Below are positions 10,515 to 22,380 of a stretch of 64,000 bases of DNA, piece by piece. A program made the position numbers and the translations under genes. The DNA is from Phalacrocorax aristotelis. Taxonomy: Eukaryota > Chordata > Aves > Suliformes > Phalacrocoracidae. Every line of letters begins with the position of its first letter. Position 1 is the stretch's first letter. A model generated the notes under the pieces. That model saw only the letters and a list, made by a program, of their open reading frames with translations, did no database searches and was not told the DNA's origin. The stretch covers positions 8,383,401-8,447,400 of the forward strand of contig NC_134310.1 in assembly GCF_949628215.1 (NCBI RefSeq), written 5' to 3'.

Positions 10515-13500
10515 GTGAGTCACCCATGGACATGCTGGCCCGTCACCGCAGATGGTGCTTTGACCCTGGCCCGCTCAACATCGGGCTGGTGTGGTGCTGG
10601 TGGGCACGGTGCCATCCTGCCCCCCTCCTCTCCTTCAGCCGAATGCCACCTCCTTGACCCAGCCTGAGCCGGCGCCTTGCTGAAGGAGCTGGCCCCGCCA
10701 CGGGGGTTCGGAGGCATCTGGTGGGGCGGGTGAGCTCGGCTCCCAGGACCGGTCTGGCTTGTGGCTGCAGCTGGGAATGGGGTTAAACATGGAGTGGAGG
10801 CAAAGCTGGAGGCCGTAGGGGTGTAGGGATTCCCTAGGCTGTACGGCACATCTCCCCTGATGTCACGCCAGTGATGTAATGCTCCAGTAGTGAGCAAGCA
10901 TCTGTGCGAGGCTCTCGGTGAGCGCCAGCAGGGTCTGTGCCAGCTGTTCGCCCGCTGTCCCCAGCCCCACGGTGACCACATGGATGCATGAGAGGCTGTG
11001 CCAGCCAGGAGATGCCTGCAGTGAGCCGGCTCTGCATGTTTAGTCTTTCACTGGTGCATTTGATTCCTCAAAAAGAGGGATAGGAGCAGGAGCCAGGAGG
11101 GATTTAGGCACAACCTGCTACTGGTCACTCCCACAGGTCCGTAAAGTGGGAAGCTGGAGAGGGGCAGCCCGGGGTGCAGGATGGAGAGCCGGTGGATGAG
11201 GGGATGGTGTGGGGACAGGAGGGGACTCAGCAGCTGCTCCCTGAGCTGGTGGCACGGCGTGGGGATTCAGGTGTGGAGGGAGGTCAGGTCCCAAAGCCTG
11301 CAGCACCCTGGCTGACCCCACGCACTGGTATTGCCCCGGGAGCAATGTGCCCTCCGAGGAACGGTGTCTGCAGAGACCTCTGTACAGGGGGCCACAGCCT
11401 GGATCTGCCCTCGGCCCACCAAGGGCTTTGAACCAACTGGGTGAGTTTGGGGTGAGGGGGATGGCTCTCGTGGCGGGGTTGGAAAGCTGTGTTACAGGAG
11501 GCCTCTGCAGGCTGTCTGGTGGGGACGTCCGCTCTGTCCCTGCATGCAGGTCCCCGGAGAGAAGAAACTGGTGGTGGGATTGCTCTGCCTGCATGTCCGC
11601 CTGCCCGCACCCTGCCATGGCAAGGCTTGGTGCTGGTCCCGCTTCCAGCCGGCCTGCTGGATCAGTACAGGCTGTGGGGCTGGAGGGAAGAGCCCGGGCT
11701 GGGGGGTTCCCACCCTCCCAAACCCCCTGGTGCATTGGGTCTCCATCTCCTCCCCGCAGCTCGTCTGTCCTCCCCGCAGCTTGTTATGCCACCATCTTCC
11801 TGCTGGGGCTCTCTAGGGCACCCGGGCTGTGACACAGAGGCTCAAGCTGGCCACAGACCCCTTGGACCAACTGTGGGGGCTCAGCAGGGAGCAGGTCCTG
11901 CTCCCTCCCTCTGGCAGAAGGGAGCCAAGCTTCTATCGATGCATTATTAGTGTTGATTTTTATGATGAACATTGTTTTTTCCCTTATGGTGGAAATTTCT
12001 TGTGCCTTGTCACTCCCACAATTCACTTCTCTCCAAGCGTCTGGTGTCTTGCCAGACTCAGGGGAGAAAAAAAAAAACCACTGACAGAATTCTTATTTAA
12101 AATCCCCACTGGGCAAACGGCCCCAAATCCTGAGCTTTTTACTAAGAAATACACTCAAAAACTTGAACAGAATCATCCTGCTTTTGGGCTGCTCATTTCT
12201 GCTGGGAGCGAGCCCCTGACCCTGGGCAGCAAGGAGGGTCTGGGTATTTCTGGGGTGGACCGGAGGTGACGCGAGGACCTTCCTTGGTGGCTGGAGGGGT
12301 GTTGGCCCTTCGTGTCCTGGGGTTTGGGCTTTCGGCCTCCAAAGCAGACGTCCTGGCTGGTGCTGCCCAGGCATGTCTGTCCCCGAGCTGCTGGCAGGGC
12401 CGGGCAGTGCAGCGGCACCACAGCGGAGTTCCTGGTTAACCCACTGTGCCTGTCTCTCCCCGGTGATGCAGGTACACGGTGCTCTTCTCGCACGGCAACG
12501 CTGTGGACCTGGGGCAGATGAGCAGCTTCTACGTTGGGCTGGGCACCCGCATTAACTGCAACATCTTCTCCTACGACTACTCGGGTTACGGCGTGAGCAC
12601 GGGCAAGCCCTCGGAGAGGAACCTCTACTCCGACATCGATGCTGCGTGGCAGGCGCTGCGGACGCGGTGAGTGGGGAGCTAGGCAGGGGGAAGGGAGGAT
12701 GTCCAGGAAAACCCTGCAGGCCAGCAGTCTGGAAAACAGGAAGTCTCCCAGAGAGGGAACCCGGGCCAGTCATAATGGGAAGGGGTGGCTGGAAAGCAGC
12801 TGCAGGGGGAGCAGGCCAGGGGACCTGGAGGGGCAGGGATGTTGTGGGGATAGGACCTCGCTCAGGGGCGCTGGCACCAGTTGTGCTCCCCACCTTGCTG
12901 CTCCCAGCCTCTCCCCTGGCTGTGCTCAGCCCCTGTTCCCCAGCTGGGCTCAAGGTACAACCCTGTGACGGGCTCTGCCTCCTCTGCCCTGCTTGCAGCC
13001 AGGCCTGGCTCACAGCGCGCCCCAGGAACTGGGGGCTGTCCCATGTGGCTGCGATCCAGGGTCTGTGAATGCTTCGCCTTGCTCCTGGTGAGGGTGAGCC
13101 TTGACACCCCCCACGGCTCATCAGGCAGCTCAGCCCTGGCTGCTCCTGGGTGTTCCGTGGATAGAGCCCATTCCACACCATCCCAGGAAGCCTTGTGGGG
13201 TGCTGTGGCCAGTGCAGTGACCCCCTGAGCTGCAGCTTCCTGCGATGTGACTCTGCTGGCTGGTGCTTGGATGCTGACCTGCCCTCTCCTCTCCCAGGTA
13301 TGGCATCAGCCCGGAGAACATTATTTTATATGGACAAAGCATTGGCACAGTGCCCACGGTTGATCTGGCCTCCCGCTACGAGTGCGCTGCCATTGTGCTC
13401 CATTCCCCGCTCACCTCTGGCATGAGAGTTGCCTTCCCTGAGACCAAGAAGACCTACTGGTTTGATGCCTTCCCCAAGTGAGTGGCCTGAGGAGATGGGA

Positions 13501-14634
13501 CGGGGGACAGAGCTCAGCTCTGGGGGGGCAGCGCCTAGACTGGCTCTGGCCTGGATGCCAGCCCTGGCCACAAAGAGGGCTTGTGGTGAGAACTGTGGGC
13601 CTGTTTCCCACGATAGGCTAAACCATGCCCATCGTGATCCTCCTGCCTTGCTTGCAGACCCTGGCAGGGGATTCTAACCCTCCCTGGGGTCACCGTGCCC
13701 CCTCCTGAGGGCCATGCCATGTGTGTACCCCATGTCCTCCAGTGGAATTGCCTCCCAGCTGTCCTGTCCCAGTGTCTTTGCCCGTCAGCTTTGGGGCTGT
13801 CCCACCAGCCCCTTGTCAGGTACCACATGCCCCGAGGGTCCCTGGGACCCATCTCTCCCCCAGCGTGACTTCCTTGGGCTGTTTCCCTCCTCTGCAGAGG
13901 GCAGGGGTGGGGGCACAGAAAGGCAGCGCTGAGGTGGGAGAAGCTCCTGCTTTGCCTCTCCCTTGCAGCCAGGCCAGTGGGGCCTGAGGGACGGTCCCTG
14001 AGCCAGAAGCTGTGGCTGGGAGCCACCAGCCCATGCTCTGCATCCTGATGGCTTCACGTGGCCTTTGGGGCCAGGCTGAGAACAGCCATGCTTCTGCTCC
14101 TCAGAGCCTGGTACGGCTGATCCTGGTGCAGGGAGGACCTGGGCTCATGCCATCCTGCAGTGGTTTCTGTCAGCCCTGCCTGGGGCCTGTGGGGCTGTTG
14201 TCACCACTGTCTGGTCCTCATTTGTTGCTCCGGGGTCCAGGAGCTCATCCTTGGCAGGAGCTCTGTGTCCCTGTGCTCTGCTGTGATCAAAGAGCATTTC
14301 CCGTCCCTCTCCCCAAGGGGATGTGTTTTGCGGGGCAGGAGGAATGGGAGTGCCTTGATCCCTGTACTTAGCCCCCTCTCATCTCTTCCCCACCCACCTT
14401 CTTGGCAGCATTGAGAAGATCGCCAAAATCACCTCTCCAGTCCTCATCATCCATGGCACGGAGGACGAAGTCATCGACTTCTCCCACGGCCTGGCACTCT
14501 TTGAACGCTGCCCCAAGGCTGTGGAGCCGCTGTGGGTGGATGGGGCCGGGCACAATGACATTGAACTCTACAGTCAGTACCTCGAGCGCCTTCGGAAATT
14601 CATCTCCCAGGAGCTGACCAGCCAACACAACTAG
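10201..14634 (+). CDS. ABHD17A: ABHD17A, alpha/beta-hydrolase protein depalmitoylase (exons 10201-10514, 12472-12666, 13298-13477, 14409-14634)
   Basis: Four exons join in frame to 304 aa (human about 310). The family removes palmitate from membrane-associated proteins such as N-Ras and PSD-95 at the plasma membrane and endosomes. The N terminus has the cysteine cluster [13 protein letters not shown], which is itself palmitoylated to anchor the enzyme. The hydrolase core has the oxyanion-side motif [12 protein letters not shown], the nucleophile elbow GQSIG (S184), the acid D249 in HGTEDEVID and the histidine H278 in GAGHND, so the triad is complete. It matches ABHD17A rather than ABHD17B or C by the start [11 protein letters not shown] and the proline/glycine linker at residues 40-58. 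The start codon has G at -3. It lies between the ZFAND5/6-like gene and REXO1, all on the same strand. No defect seen. Confidence 0.96.
10515..12471 (+). other. ABHD17A: ABHD17A intron between coding exons 1 and 2
   Basis: GT-AG intron of about 2 kb. GC-rich, with nothing recognisable inside apart from an A-run near 12067. Confidence 0.85.
12472..12666 (+). CDS. ABHD17A: ABHD17A coding exon 2
   Basis: Encodes the segment from YTVLFSHGN to QALRTR. Acceptor ATGCAG, donor GCG|GTGAGT, 195 bp, phase kept. Confidence 0.95.
12667..13297 (+). other. ABHD17A: ABHD17A intron between coding exons 2 and 3
   Basis: GT-AG intron. Nothing recognised. Confidence 0.85.
13298..13477 (+). CDS. ABHD17A: ABHD17A coding exon 3
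   Basis: Encodes YGISPEN through WFDAFP and carries the nucleophile serine in GQSIG. Acceptor CTCCCAG, donor CAA|GTGAGT, 180 bp. Confidence 0.95.
13478..14408 (+). other. ABHD17A: ABHD17A intron between coding exons 3 and 4
   Basis: GT-AG intron. Nothing recognised. Confidence 0.85.
14409..14634 (+). CDS. ABHD17A: ABHD17A coding exon 4
   Basis: Encodes [11 protein letters not shown] to the C terminus TSQHN with the catalytic Asp and His. The TAG stop is at 14632-14634. Confidence 0.95.
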
Positions 14635-15350
14635 CTGCGGGGCGGGGGGACAGGCAGAAACCCCCTGCCCATTTCTCCAGTTCTCCCAGTGTCCCTCCCC
14701 AGTCCCTGCTGCTGGAGGTGCAATGAGTTTGTACAGCCTCAGCTCTGGGCTCAAGAGAGGGCAGGAGGCCCTGGAGCAGACGGTGTGTTTCCTCTTGGAC
14801 GTGAGCACAACTGTCCTCCCCTCCTGGTGTCAGCCCCAGTGCTGCTGGCACCACCAGCTGGGCTAGCAAGAGATGGCAGCTCCCTCCTTCCCCCTTCCCC
14901 AGAAAGATGAGAGCCCACCCTCTTGATGGCGTATCCTTGGCTTCGGACATGTCCTCATCCCCTCTCCTAAAACAGTGAACTCCTGAGCTCCTCCTGGCTT
15001 CTCTGCTGCTCTGACTATAGCAATAAGGCGAGTTGGAGAGGGGCTGGGGGCCCGGCCCACTCCCTGGCGCTGCTGCGGGGTGGGACAGAGGAAGTAGCAG
15101 TTCCTGCTCTTGATGGAACGTTCCTGGGATCAGTGCTGGTGGTGGCGGGGTGCCTGGTGTCGCCCCACAGCCAGGGCAGAGCTACGTCCCCACGGGTAGT
15201 TTAGGGACACGTGGAGGAGGTGCTTGCCCTGCACCCCCTCCACTCTGCCTTCTCAGAGCACTCCCTGTCTTCAGGTCACCCCTGGAAAACCTCCTCCATA
15301 CCACTCGCTCATGGTGCGCTCGGCAAATGGGGTGAGGAAACCAGGTACTG

Positions 15351-15356
15351 AATAAA
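15351..15356 (+). terminator. ABHD17A: ABHD17A poly(A) signal
   Basis: A canonical AATAAA lies 717 bp after the stop codon. This makes the 3' UTR about 740 bp (14635 to about 15375). Confidence 0.75.
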
Positions 15357-17989
15357 GAGCAAAGGTTTAACGTTTTACCTGTATGCACCCTTTCCCTGGG
15401 TACGCCTGGGGCTGCCTCCCTGTGACCCGGCCTGGGGGGGGCCAGCCCCAGCCCCTGTGGGGTCCGGCCCTTCGGCTTTCCCTGCTGGCTGCTGCCAAAT
15501 GGCACTTGGCTAGATCCCCAGTGCTTGTCACCCTCTGCTGGGGATGGGGCAGCCCCAAGGGAAGGAGCCATTGGCCCCACAGGATGGGGCTGCAAAGGTC
15601 TGTCTCTTTGAATCGGGCCGTGGGGACAACAGGGGCACGTCCCCCCCACCAGTCCCTGGCCTGTTTCATTAGGGGGTCCCATGGGATTGTGGGGGCAGAG
15701 GTGGAGGATGGTCTCAGTCTCCTGGGAGCCATGACATGGGGGCCTGGGATGTGCTGCAGGGGAAGGGGGACATCCCCCCAGCCTGCTAGCATGGTGAGGG
15801 GTGCAGCATCGTCCTGATGGTGGCCCTCAGGGAGCAAATATTTTTTCTTATCTGCTCTATGGCCCTGGCTGCACGGGGAGCTCTGTGAGTCCGGGCGAGT
15901 ACTGGCCATGGAGCCAGGCACCGGGGGTGTCCCGCTGTGCCCTCCCACCAGAAGACAGGGTGTTTTGCCCCATGAAAAAGCAGAGTGCTCAGGTTTGTGC
16001 TTTTTGGGTCGGCGCCTGTTCTGAAATTGCCCCAGGAACTGCAGCTCAAAGTGTCCGTGGGTTGGGGCGAGGGATGCCCCGGGGGCAGGAAAACACAAAC
16101 AGCAAAGCACCTCTCTACTCCTTCCTGTGCCCACAGGGTCCCTCACGGGGCTCCCAGGCACTGGCTCCCTTGTCCCTGTCACCCTCATGTCCCCTCTTCC
16201 CCTGTGTGAGGCCGCAGGGCCTGGCAGGCTCATGTGAGGAGCGATAATCTCCTTAGGCAGCTCTTAGAGGGGCTCGGGGGCCTTGTGGTGGGGCCTCGCT
16301 GCAGCCCCACGCTTGGAGTGCTGAAATGCACCTATTGTTTGGGGCCGAGGAGGGGGATACAGGACCCCTTGCTCCCAACACATCCTTCACCTCCCCTTGG
16401 GACCAAGGCAGGGTGCTCCGTGGAGGAGGGGGAACCCTTCCTTGGTGCTGGGGCTCTGCAGGACTTAGAAGAGGATTGCGATGTTGGGGCTCTTGGGTGG
16501 TCTTCCCCCCTTTTCCAGGGGGATTTTGGGGTCCAGGAGCTGGGATGTCTGAGCATCCCCCCAGCCCTCCCCTCCCTTCCCCAGCTCACCGCGCACACCT
16601 GCCGGGCGATTTTAGAGCCTTGAGCTCATACGTATGCTGGAAACCGAAGCCAAAGCCACTGCGGTCGCCCAGCCTGTCTTCCCCCGGCCCTGATTAGCAG
16701 GGCTGGAGCAGCCCATGGTGCCCTAATCCTGACATAGAGACATTTTGTTTGCACCAAGGGTATTTTTATCCTCTTACTACTGCCTGTTTCCTGTTGAGCT
16801 GCGGATGCTTTAGAGTGGCTCTGCATCACCGGCAGGATGTCTCAGAGCCAGTGGTTGGGTTCGGGGGGTATTTGGGATGGCTTGAGTTTGTATTTACTGT
16901 GTCTCAGTTTAAAAAAAAAAAAGAAAAAAGGCAAAAGGACAGAAAAGTTCATCCTGATCCCCAAAATTTAGACCCAGCTTGGGTTTATGGGATCCTGGTG
17001 AGCCTGACATTGCTGGCTGCCACCTCCATGATGGGGAGCCATGGCTGTGATCCGCCGTTGTTAGGGGTCAGGGCTTTTTATGTCTGGATCCTTCACTGCT
17101 CCTGGCCTGAGAGGGTCAGGCTCTATCCTCGCCCAGGCACGAGCAGCTGGAGCAAGGAGGGAGGGAGAGGCTCTAATTCATACACAAGCTGCAGGGTCCC
17201 CACAAGGCATGAGCCAGACCTGCCTGAGGTGCCCTGGGTGCAGCATCCCCCACCAGCAGGGCCAAGCAGGGCCACAAGCCACTGGGATGCACTTGTGTCC
17301 CCACGGCTGCTTTGGAGCACCAGGAGGTGCTGGGGAAGGGAAGGGACTGGGTTGTGGCTGGACCGGGTTCGGTGCCTGGAGGGGGGGTTTTCTGCTGAAA
17401 TCATAGCCTCAGCGGCGCATGGGAGAGGGGAAAGGCCCCACAAAGCCCCTCTGCAGCCACAGCAGAGAGGGGACAGGGCAGGCGTCTCCACCCCCCCGGG
17501 TCGTTCTGAAGTCCCCAGCCAGAAGAGCTGGGGCACAGGCGGCTCCTGCCCCCATCACTGCAGTCGCAGGCACCTGGCTGGTCTGGGGGGTGTTTGCATG
17601 GGTCTGTGTGTGTCTGCGTGTGCCCACGTGTCATGGCTGTGAACGGGGTTGACATACTGCATGTCTCAGGGATCTCGCAGGGGAAAGGACGGGACACCCG
17701 CTGCAATGGGCCCTCGGCAGAGGCGCAATGCTGGTGTGGACGGGGCTGCGGCAGAGGCAGGCATGGGGGATGTTGGGCTCATCCGGTGACCGGCCAAGAG
17801 GGGTTTAAGTCCCTTCTGGGGCATAAATGAGGCTTTTGATGGCCAGGGCCTGCGTGCCACGGTCATGAGACCCCATTCACAGGCCAAGCTCAGTCATGGG
17901 ATCCAGGAAACTGAATTAAAGCATCTTAAGGAGCTTTTTTCCGAGCTCTGCTCTGGTTTTTCACATGCTTGTCATATGAACAAAGATGG

Positions 17990-17997
17990 TATAAAAG
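17990..17997 (+). promoter_or_regulatory. Candidate TATA box
   Basis: TATAAAAG in a GATGG-TATAAAAG-GGC context, followed by GC-rich sequence. Downstream a frame starting at ATG 18111 stays open across GT-AG-compatible exons 18111-18166, 18264-18332 and 19080-19131 (58 aa). The product matches nothing I know. GC-rich DNA often stays open by chance. Confidence 0.25.
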
Positions 17998-18509
17998 GGC
18001 AGAGGGGAAGGATCGCATCCGTGCTCAGGCTGGGGAGAGGGGAGGGCGCCAGAGGAGGGATGTCAGCGTGAGGGGCTCTGCACGGCGCTGGCTAAGGTGG
18101 AGTGAAGGGGATGGATGAGGAGCGGAGAGGCTGTGCTGGCAGCAGCCCCTGGCCCTGCCCTGCCAGGTGAGTGAGGCAGCGACCTGGGGCCAGCGGGGGG
18201 CAGCTGGGGACAGGGACAGCGGCGGGTCTGGGGGAGCAGAGCCCGCCTGCCCCTGCTCCCCAGGCGGCACAGACGCTGTGAGCACCCTGGTGTGCCCGAG
18301 GCTGCACCCAGGCGCCGGCTGGTACTTCCCTGGTGAGAGATGGCGAGTGTGGCATCACATCACGGGCAGAGGGAGCGCGGGTTGCAGCAGGGGCACCCAC
18401 ACCCTGCGCTGCCGGCTGGGGGGGACAGGGGTCCCCGGGGTCCCCCTGTGCCAGGCTGGGTCCTGGACTCTGTGAGTGGGGCCGTGGGACAGGCCCACCC
18501 AGCTCTGCG

Positions 18510-18760
18510 CTGTGCACATACATGTGCATGCACACACATACATGTGCACGCACCCACACACGTGTGTACATGCACACACACGTGTGACTGCAGACACCTG
18601 CACACAGACACCCGAGCACCCAGTGACCTGCACACACCCACCCAGCCTCGCACACGCATTCACACCCACACGTGTGTATACGCACAGCCGTGCACGCACA
18701 CCCTGCCACAGCTGGGCACGCACACACACACGTGTGGATGTGCGCGCACGCCTGCGCTGC
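18510..18760. repeat. Alternating CA/CG-rich simple repeat with ACGTGT palindromes
   Basis: Runs of CACACA are broken repeatedly by ACGTGTG, giving alternating purine-pyrimidine DNA with many small palindromes (for example near 18560, 18585 and 18672). The CA-rich character fades by about 18830. Confidence 0.75.
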
Positions 18761-18943
18761 CTTTTTGGTGCCGCACTCCTCACCCCCTCGGCCCTGCGCA
18801 CACAAACCCACACATTCGCCTACAAACCCCCCTGCAAAAGGCAGCACTGCCCAAGCGCGCAGCCCTGCTCGCATCCGCCATGTCCCAAACTGTCCCTGGG
18901 GAGGGGGAGAAGCAGCACCAGGGCCTGCGGGTCGTACCGGGGA

Positions 18944-18994
18944 GATAATGGAATCGTTAAGCTTGGAAAAGACCTCTAAGATCATCAAGATCCA
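18944..18994 (-). repeat. Short CR1 3'-end fragment
   Basis: The block AAAAGACCTCTAAGATCATC preceded by a GGAATCGTTAAG-like stretch matches the antisense of a CR1 3' terminus. Only about 50 bp remain. Confidence 0.6.
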
Positions 18995-19254
18995 TGGGCT
19001 GGTTTTCACCCCCTTCAGATGTGGCGCAGGCTGGGGACCCCCCAGCTCCCTCGGACTCGCGTCTCTCCTCTGTCCACAGGAGCCCTTGGCAGCAGGAGGA
19101 GTGCGGGGCCTCGGCCCCCTGCCCCCTGTGAGCTTCCCTTTGTCATCCTATGCCTGAGTGATGCCTGGAGGCTGGGATGGTGAAGGGAGGCCCACGGGCT
19201 GCCACAGCCCTGCTGCCACACCAACGCCTGGACGGCTCGTGTGGGACTGCGCAC

Positions 19255-19410
19255 CCAGGACCCAAGTCCTGGGGGGACTGGGAACACCTTCGGGGGGCTG
19301 GGAGCACCCTGGGGGGGCTGGAGCATCCCCTCGGGGGGCCAGGAGCACCCTGGGTGGTCGGGAGCACCCTTTTGGGACTGGAGCATCCTCCCTGGGCTGG
19401 CTGATACCTG
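19255..19410 (+). repeat. Minisatellite, unit about 25-30 bp
   Basis: Five or six copies of a GGGGGGCTGGGAGCACCCT-like unit with C/G-run variation. It is a local tandem array with no coding sense. Confidence 0.65.
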
Positions 19411-20990
19411 GTAGGCTGGGGCTGGGCAGTGTGGGACGCAGCGGCCTGGCCAGCGTCCCAGGATGTGGATGGGGTTATGGGGTGTCACAGAGCGCCCTGG
19501 GCTGTGGCAGGGCTGTGGGGTGAGCGGGACAGTGCCGCAGAGCCAGGGAGGGGCTCCCATGGGGGATGTGGACTGTGGCGGGATATGTGTGGGGTGGTAC
19601 CAGGATGGGGTACAGGGACAGGTATCACCCCATGCACTGAACAGTCCATCCCTGCAAGGAGATGACTCCACGCAAGGACATTTTAGCAGCTCTGGGGAAG
19701 CCCCTCTTCTCCCGCTGCCCCGTTTCTTTCTCCAACTTCACAAATTCCTGGCTGGTGCCTTGTGCCGGAGCCCTGCTGGGAAACTTCCCATGTGGATGCA
19801 GAAAAAATCTGTAACCCTCACCATGCAGAGCAGAAACTTGCCCCAGGAGAAGCTTTTATACAGTGATGCAAAATAACAAGCAGGGAGCAGAGGTCTGCAA
19901 GGCAGGAGGCTCCTACCACATGAGCATCTCTGGCTGGTTTCCTTTATTTTGGCTCTTTTCCCCAAAAAAACTCAACCCAATTCACCTGGCTGTGGGCTTA
20001 TCATGGGGTGGGGATCGGAGGCAGAGCCCCATGCCCCACAGGAGATGCTTTGCTGGGGGGTGAGTTTGTGGGGACACCCCCTTCCCCTGGTCACCTCCGA
20101 GCCCCAGCGGTGGATCCAGCCTCCTGCCCTGGGGAGCAAACCGGGAGCATCCCCTGTGGCAGGTCCAGAGCCACGTTGCTGGGTCACATCCTCTGTTCGG
20201 TCCCTGCTGTGTCGGGGAAGCCCAGCACAGTGTGCAGTCTCCCTGACACAGGGAGCGGGTCCCCACTGTCACCCAGCAGCAATCACGGGCCGTGGTGGGG
20301 ATGAATTTGGCCCAGATGTGGTGGCATCCCTCTGCCTGCCTCTCCCCAGGGAGGAGAGAGGTAAAACCACAGAGGGATATGCGCCAGCACAGCCCTCACT
20401 CCCGAGGGCATCCCGAGGTCCCTCTGCACTGCACCTTATCCCAAGGTGCGCTGACAACCTTGCCGCATGCCCGAAACCTGTCCTGAGGTTGTTTTCCTCC
20501 TTAACTTAAATTGGGACATTTGACTGTTGGGTGCAAGCTGTGCCAGGAGGCAGAGCAAGCATCAGCCAGGTGTCCCGGGGACAGGCAGCTGGGGAAATCC
20601 CCTCATTTCTCTGCAGAGGGGTCAGAAGCTTTTTTTGGGGGGATGAGGTCCATCTTGGGGATCCATTAGTTGATCTGGGAGGCTGTGGTGGGAGGTTCAG
20701 GTCCTTGGCAGGGTTGGATCCACCAGGACAGGTGAATTTGGGGGTCCATGTTCTCAGAGAGGGGCTGCCTCAGTGTGTGCCAGGACCCTTGGGACCTCTC
20801 CCAGTGCTGCTAACTTGGGCATCCCAGTTAACCGAGCTGTTAACCTGATAACTGAGAGCTAACCCTTTCCATGTGGGGAACCAGAAGCATAGCCAAGGCC
20901 AGCCTGAATCGATCCTGGGCAGTTTTTCCATGTGGGGTCCTCCATGTCTAGACAGACATGAATGGTTTCTTTTATATTATTTTGCCAGCT

Positions 20991-21313
20991 TGTGCAGGGA
21001 TGAATGTCACGGACTCCTGACAGATGTTCTGCAGAAGACCTTTATTGTCAGCTTTTCACTGCTTATATATCTTTTCGACACATTCCTCACATGATCACGC
21101 GCACAATCAATTTGTTATTCGTCAGCTAGCTCTAAGCACGCGCCTTATGCTACATTCTAATAGGCTGTTCTATTTGCACTACTTCATTTGTTTTGGCTTA
21201 CTTAAATCTTCCTTGGCATTCCCACGTTCCTGTCTCTGTTTTTTACTGCTGCATTGCTTCAGTTCAAGGACGTGTCAAACAGTGCTGAGATAGTTGCAAA
21301 TTCATCCCCCACA
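20991..21313 (-). mobile_element. Solo LTR of an endogenous retrovirus
   Basis: A 323-bp block with TGTG...CACA ends flanked by a perfect 4-bp duplication AGCT (20987-20990 and 21314-21317). On the minus strand it carries a TATA-like TATATAAG (about 21063-21070) and an AATAAA just beyond, as LTRs do. The 4-bp duplication suggests a gammaretrovirus-like (class I) element. Intact flanks suggest moderate age. No internal region is present. Confidence 0.75.
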
Positions 21314-21877
21314 AGCTTGTGAGTTGGGGGGAGAATTATAAGGAAGGGAAATAACACTATTCAGCGTATCTGCACGCATGTCTATGGAGTCCTCTCTATT
21401 ACAGCTGAAGTTATATAAAATAGATTTATCTATATCATAAAAATAAAAAATGCTTTCCTTTTTTTGGGGGAAAAAACAACTTGCTTTTCTAGCACTGGTG
21501 GGAAGCGGGGAGCTGGCTGGCAGGAGCGTGGGTGGGGATATTCAGTGTGAGCCCTCCCTGCGTACCTTTTAAAGCACCTTGCATTGGTGGCATGTTTCTG
21601 CTGGAGGGAAAGCTGTTCACCTCCTGGTGTTTCCTGCTTTTTTAAAGCTTTGTATCAATTATTCAGGTTTCCCGGGGCCGGCAGCTGCTCAGCCCCCAAG
21701 CCTCGGCAGCGCCAGGGCATCAGTCTCCTGCTCGTCCCCCTTCGCATTGGCCAGGCATGGGGGTGGGCTCCTCTCCCAACAGTCTCAGCTCCTGGACTTG
21801 CTCTGCAGGGACACCATGGGGGAGCAATGGGAGGGGAGGAGGCAGGATCATGGCACTGTTGTGGCACTGTATTTGAC

Positions 21878-21883
21878 AATAAA
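21878..21883 (+). terminator. Isolated poly(A) signal
   Basis: AATAAA in a context resembling a real 3' UTR end (T-rich sequence follows directly). No gene has been assigned to it. It could end an unrecognised transcript or be chance. Confidence 0.25.
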
Positions 21884-22380
21884 GTGGTTTTGGTTTTTTT
21901 GAAGACTATTTGTGATCTTTCCCTTGTCCTTCCTTGGGGCCAAGATGACTCCTCCTTGTGCACCTTTCTCTGCATCATCTAGCTGGCTCCCTGCACTGCC
22001 TCAGCGCTTTCCACCTTCTCTCACATCTCTCCTTTCACGAGATGAGGCTTTCCTGGATCATCCCTCCTCTCTGGGCTGGGGCATCTGGCTACCCTTAATG
22101 GGATTTCTCATCGAAGGCCTTGGTCGCCTGCTGTCATCCCAAAACAGCCTCACTTGCTGAAGGTGAAGACTCCCTCATCCAAAAACTCAAGGTAGGGGCA
22201 ACACTGGGTGATTCCCAGAGGAGCTGCGGATGCTTCTCGCCTGCTTGAGCTCCCCCAGGGCCAGTCCCGAGTCCCTACTCCGGCACCGACTTGGCAGACA
22301 AATGGCTGTTACCATGTGCCTCAGGTTCCCTACTGGTTAACACGGGTGTGACGACTGCCTGGGGAAAGGAGGGAAAGGAG

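Noticed and set aside
18092-19009. 305-codon minus-strand frame over the CA/CG repeat
   Set aside because: It translates to cysteine/valine/threonine/histidine repeats produced by the simple repeat.
19850-19862. TATA-like TATAAAAG on the minus strand
   Set aside because: No frame or splice pattern supports a gene behind it, and a single 8-bp match is expected by chance in 64 kb.
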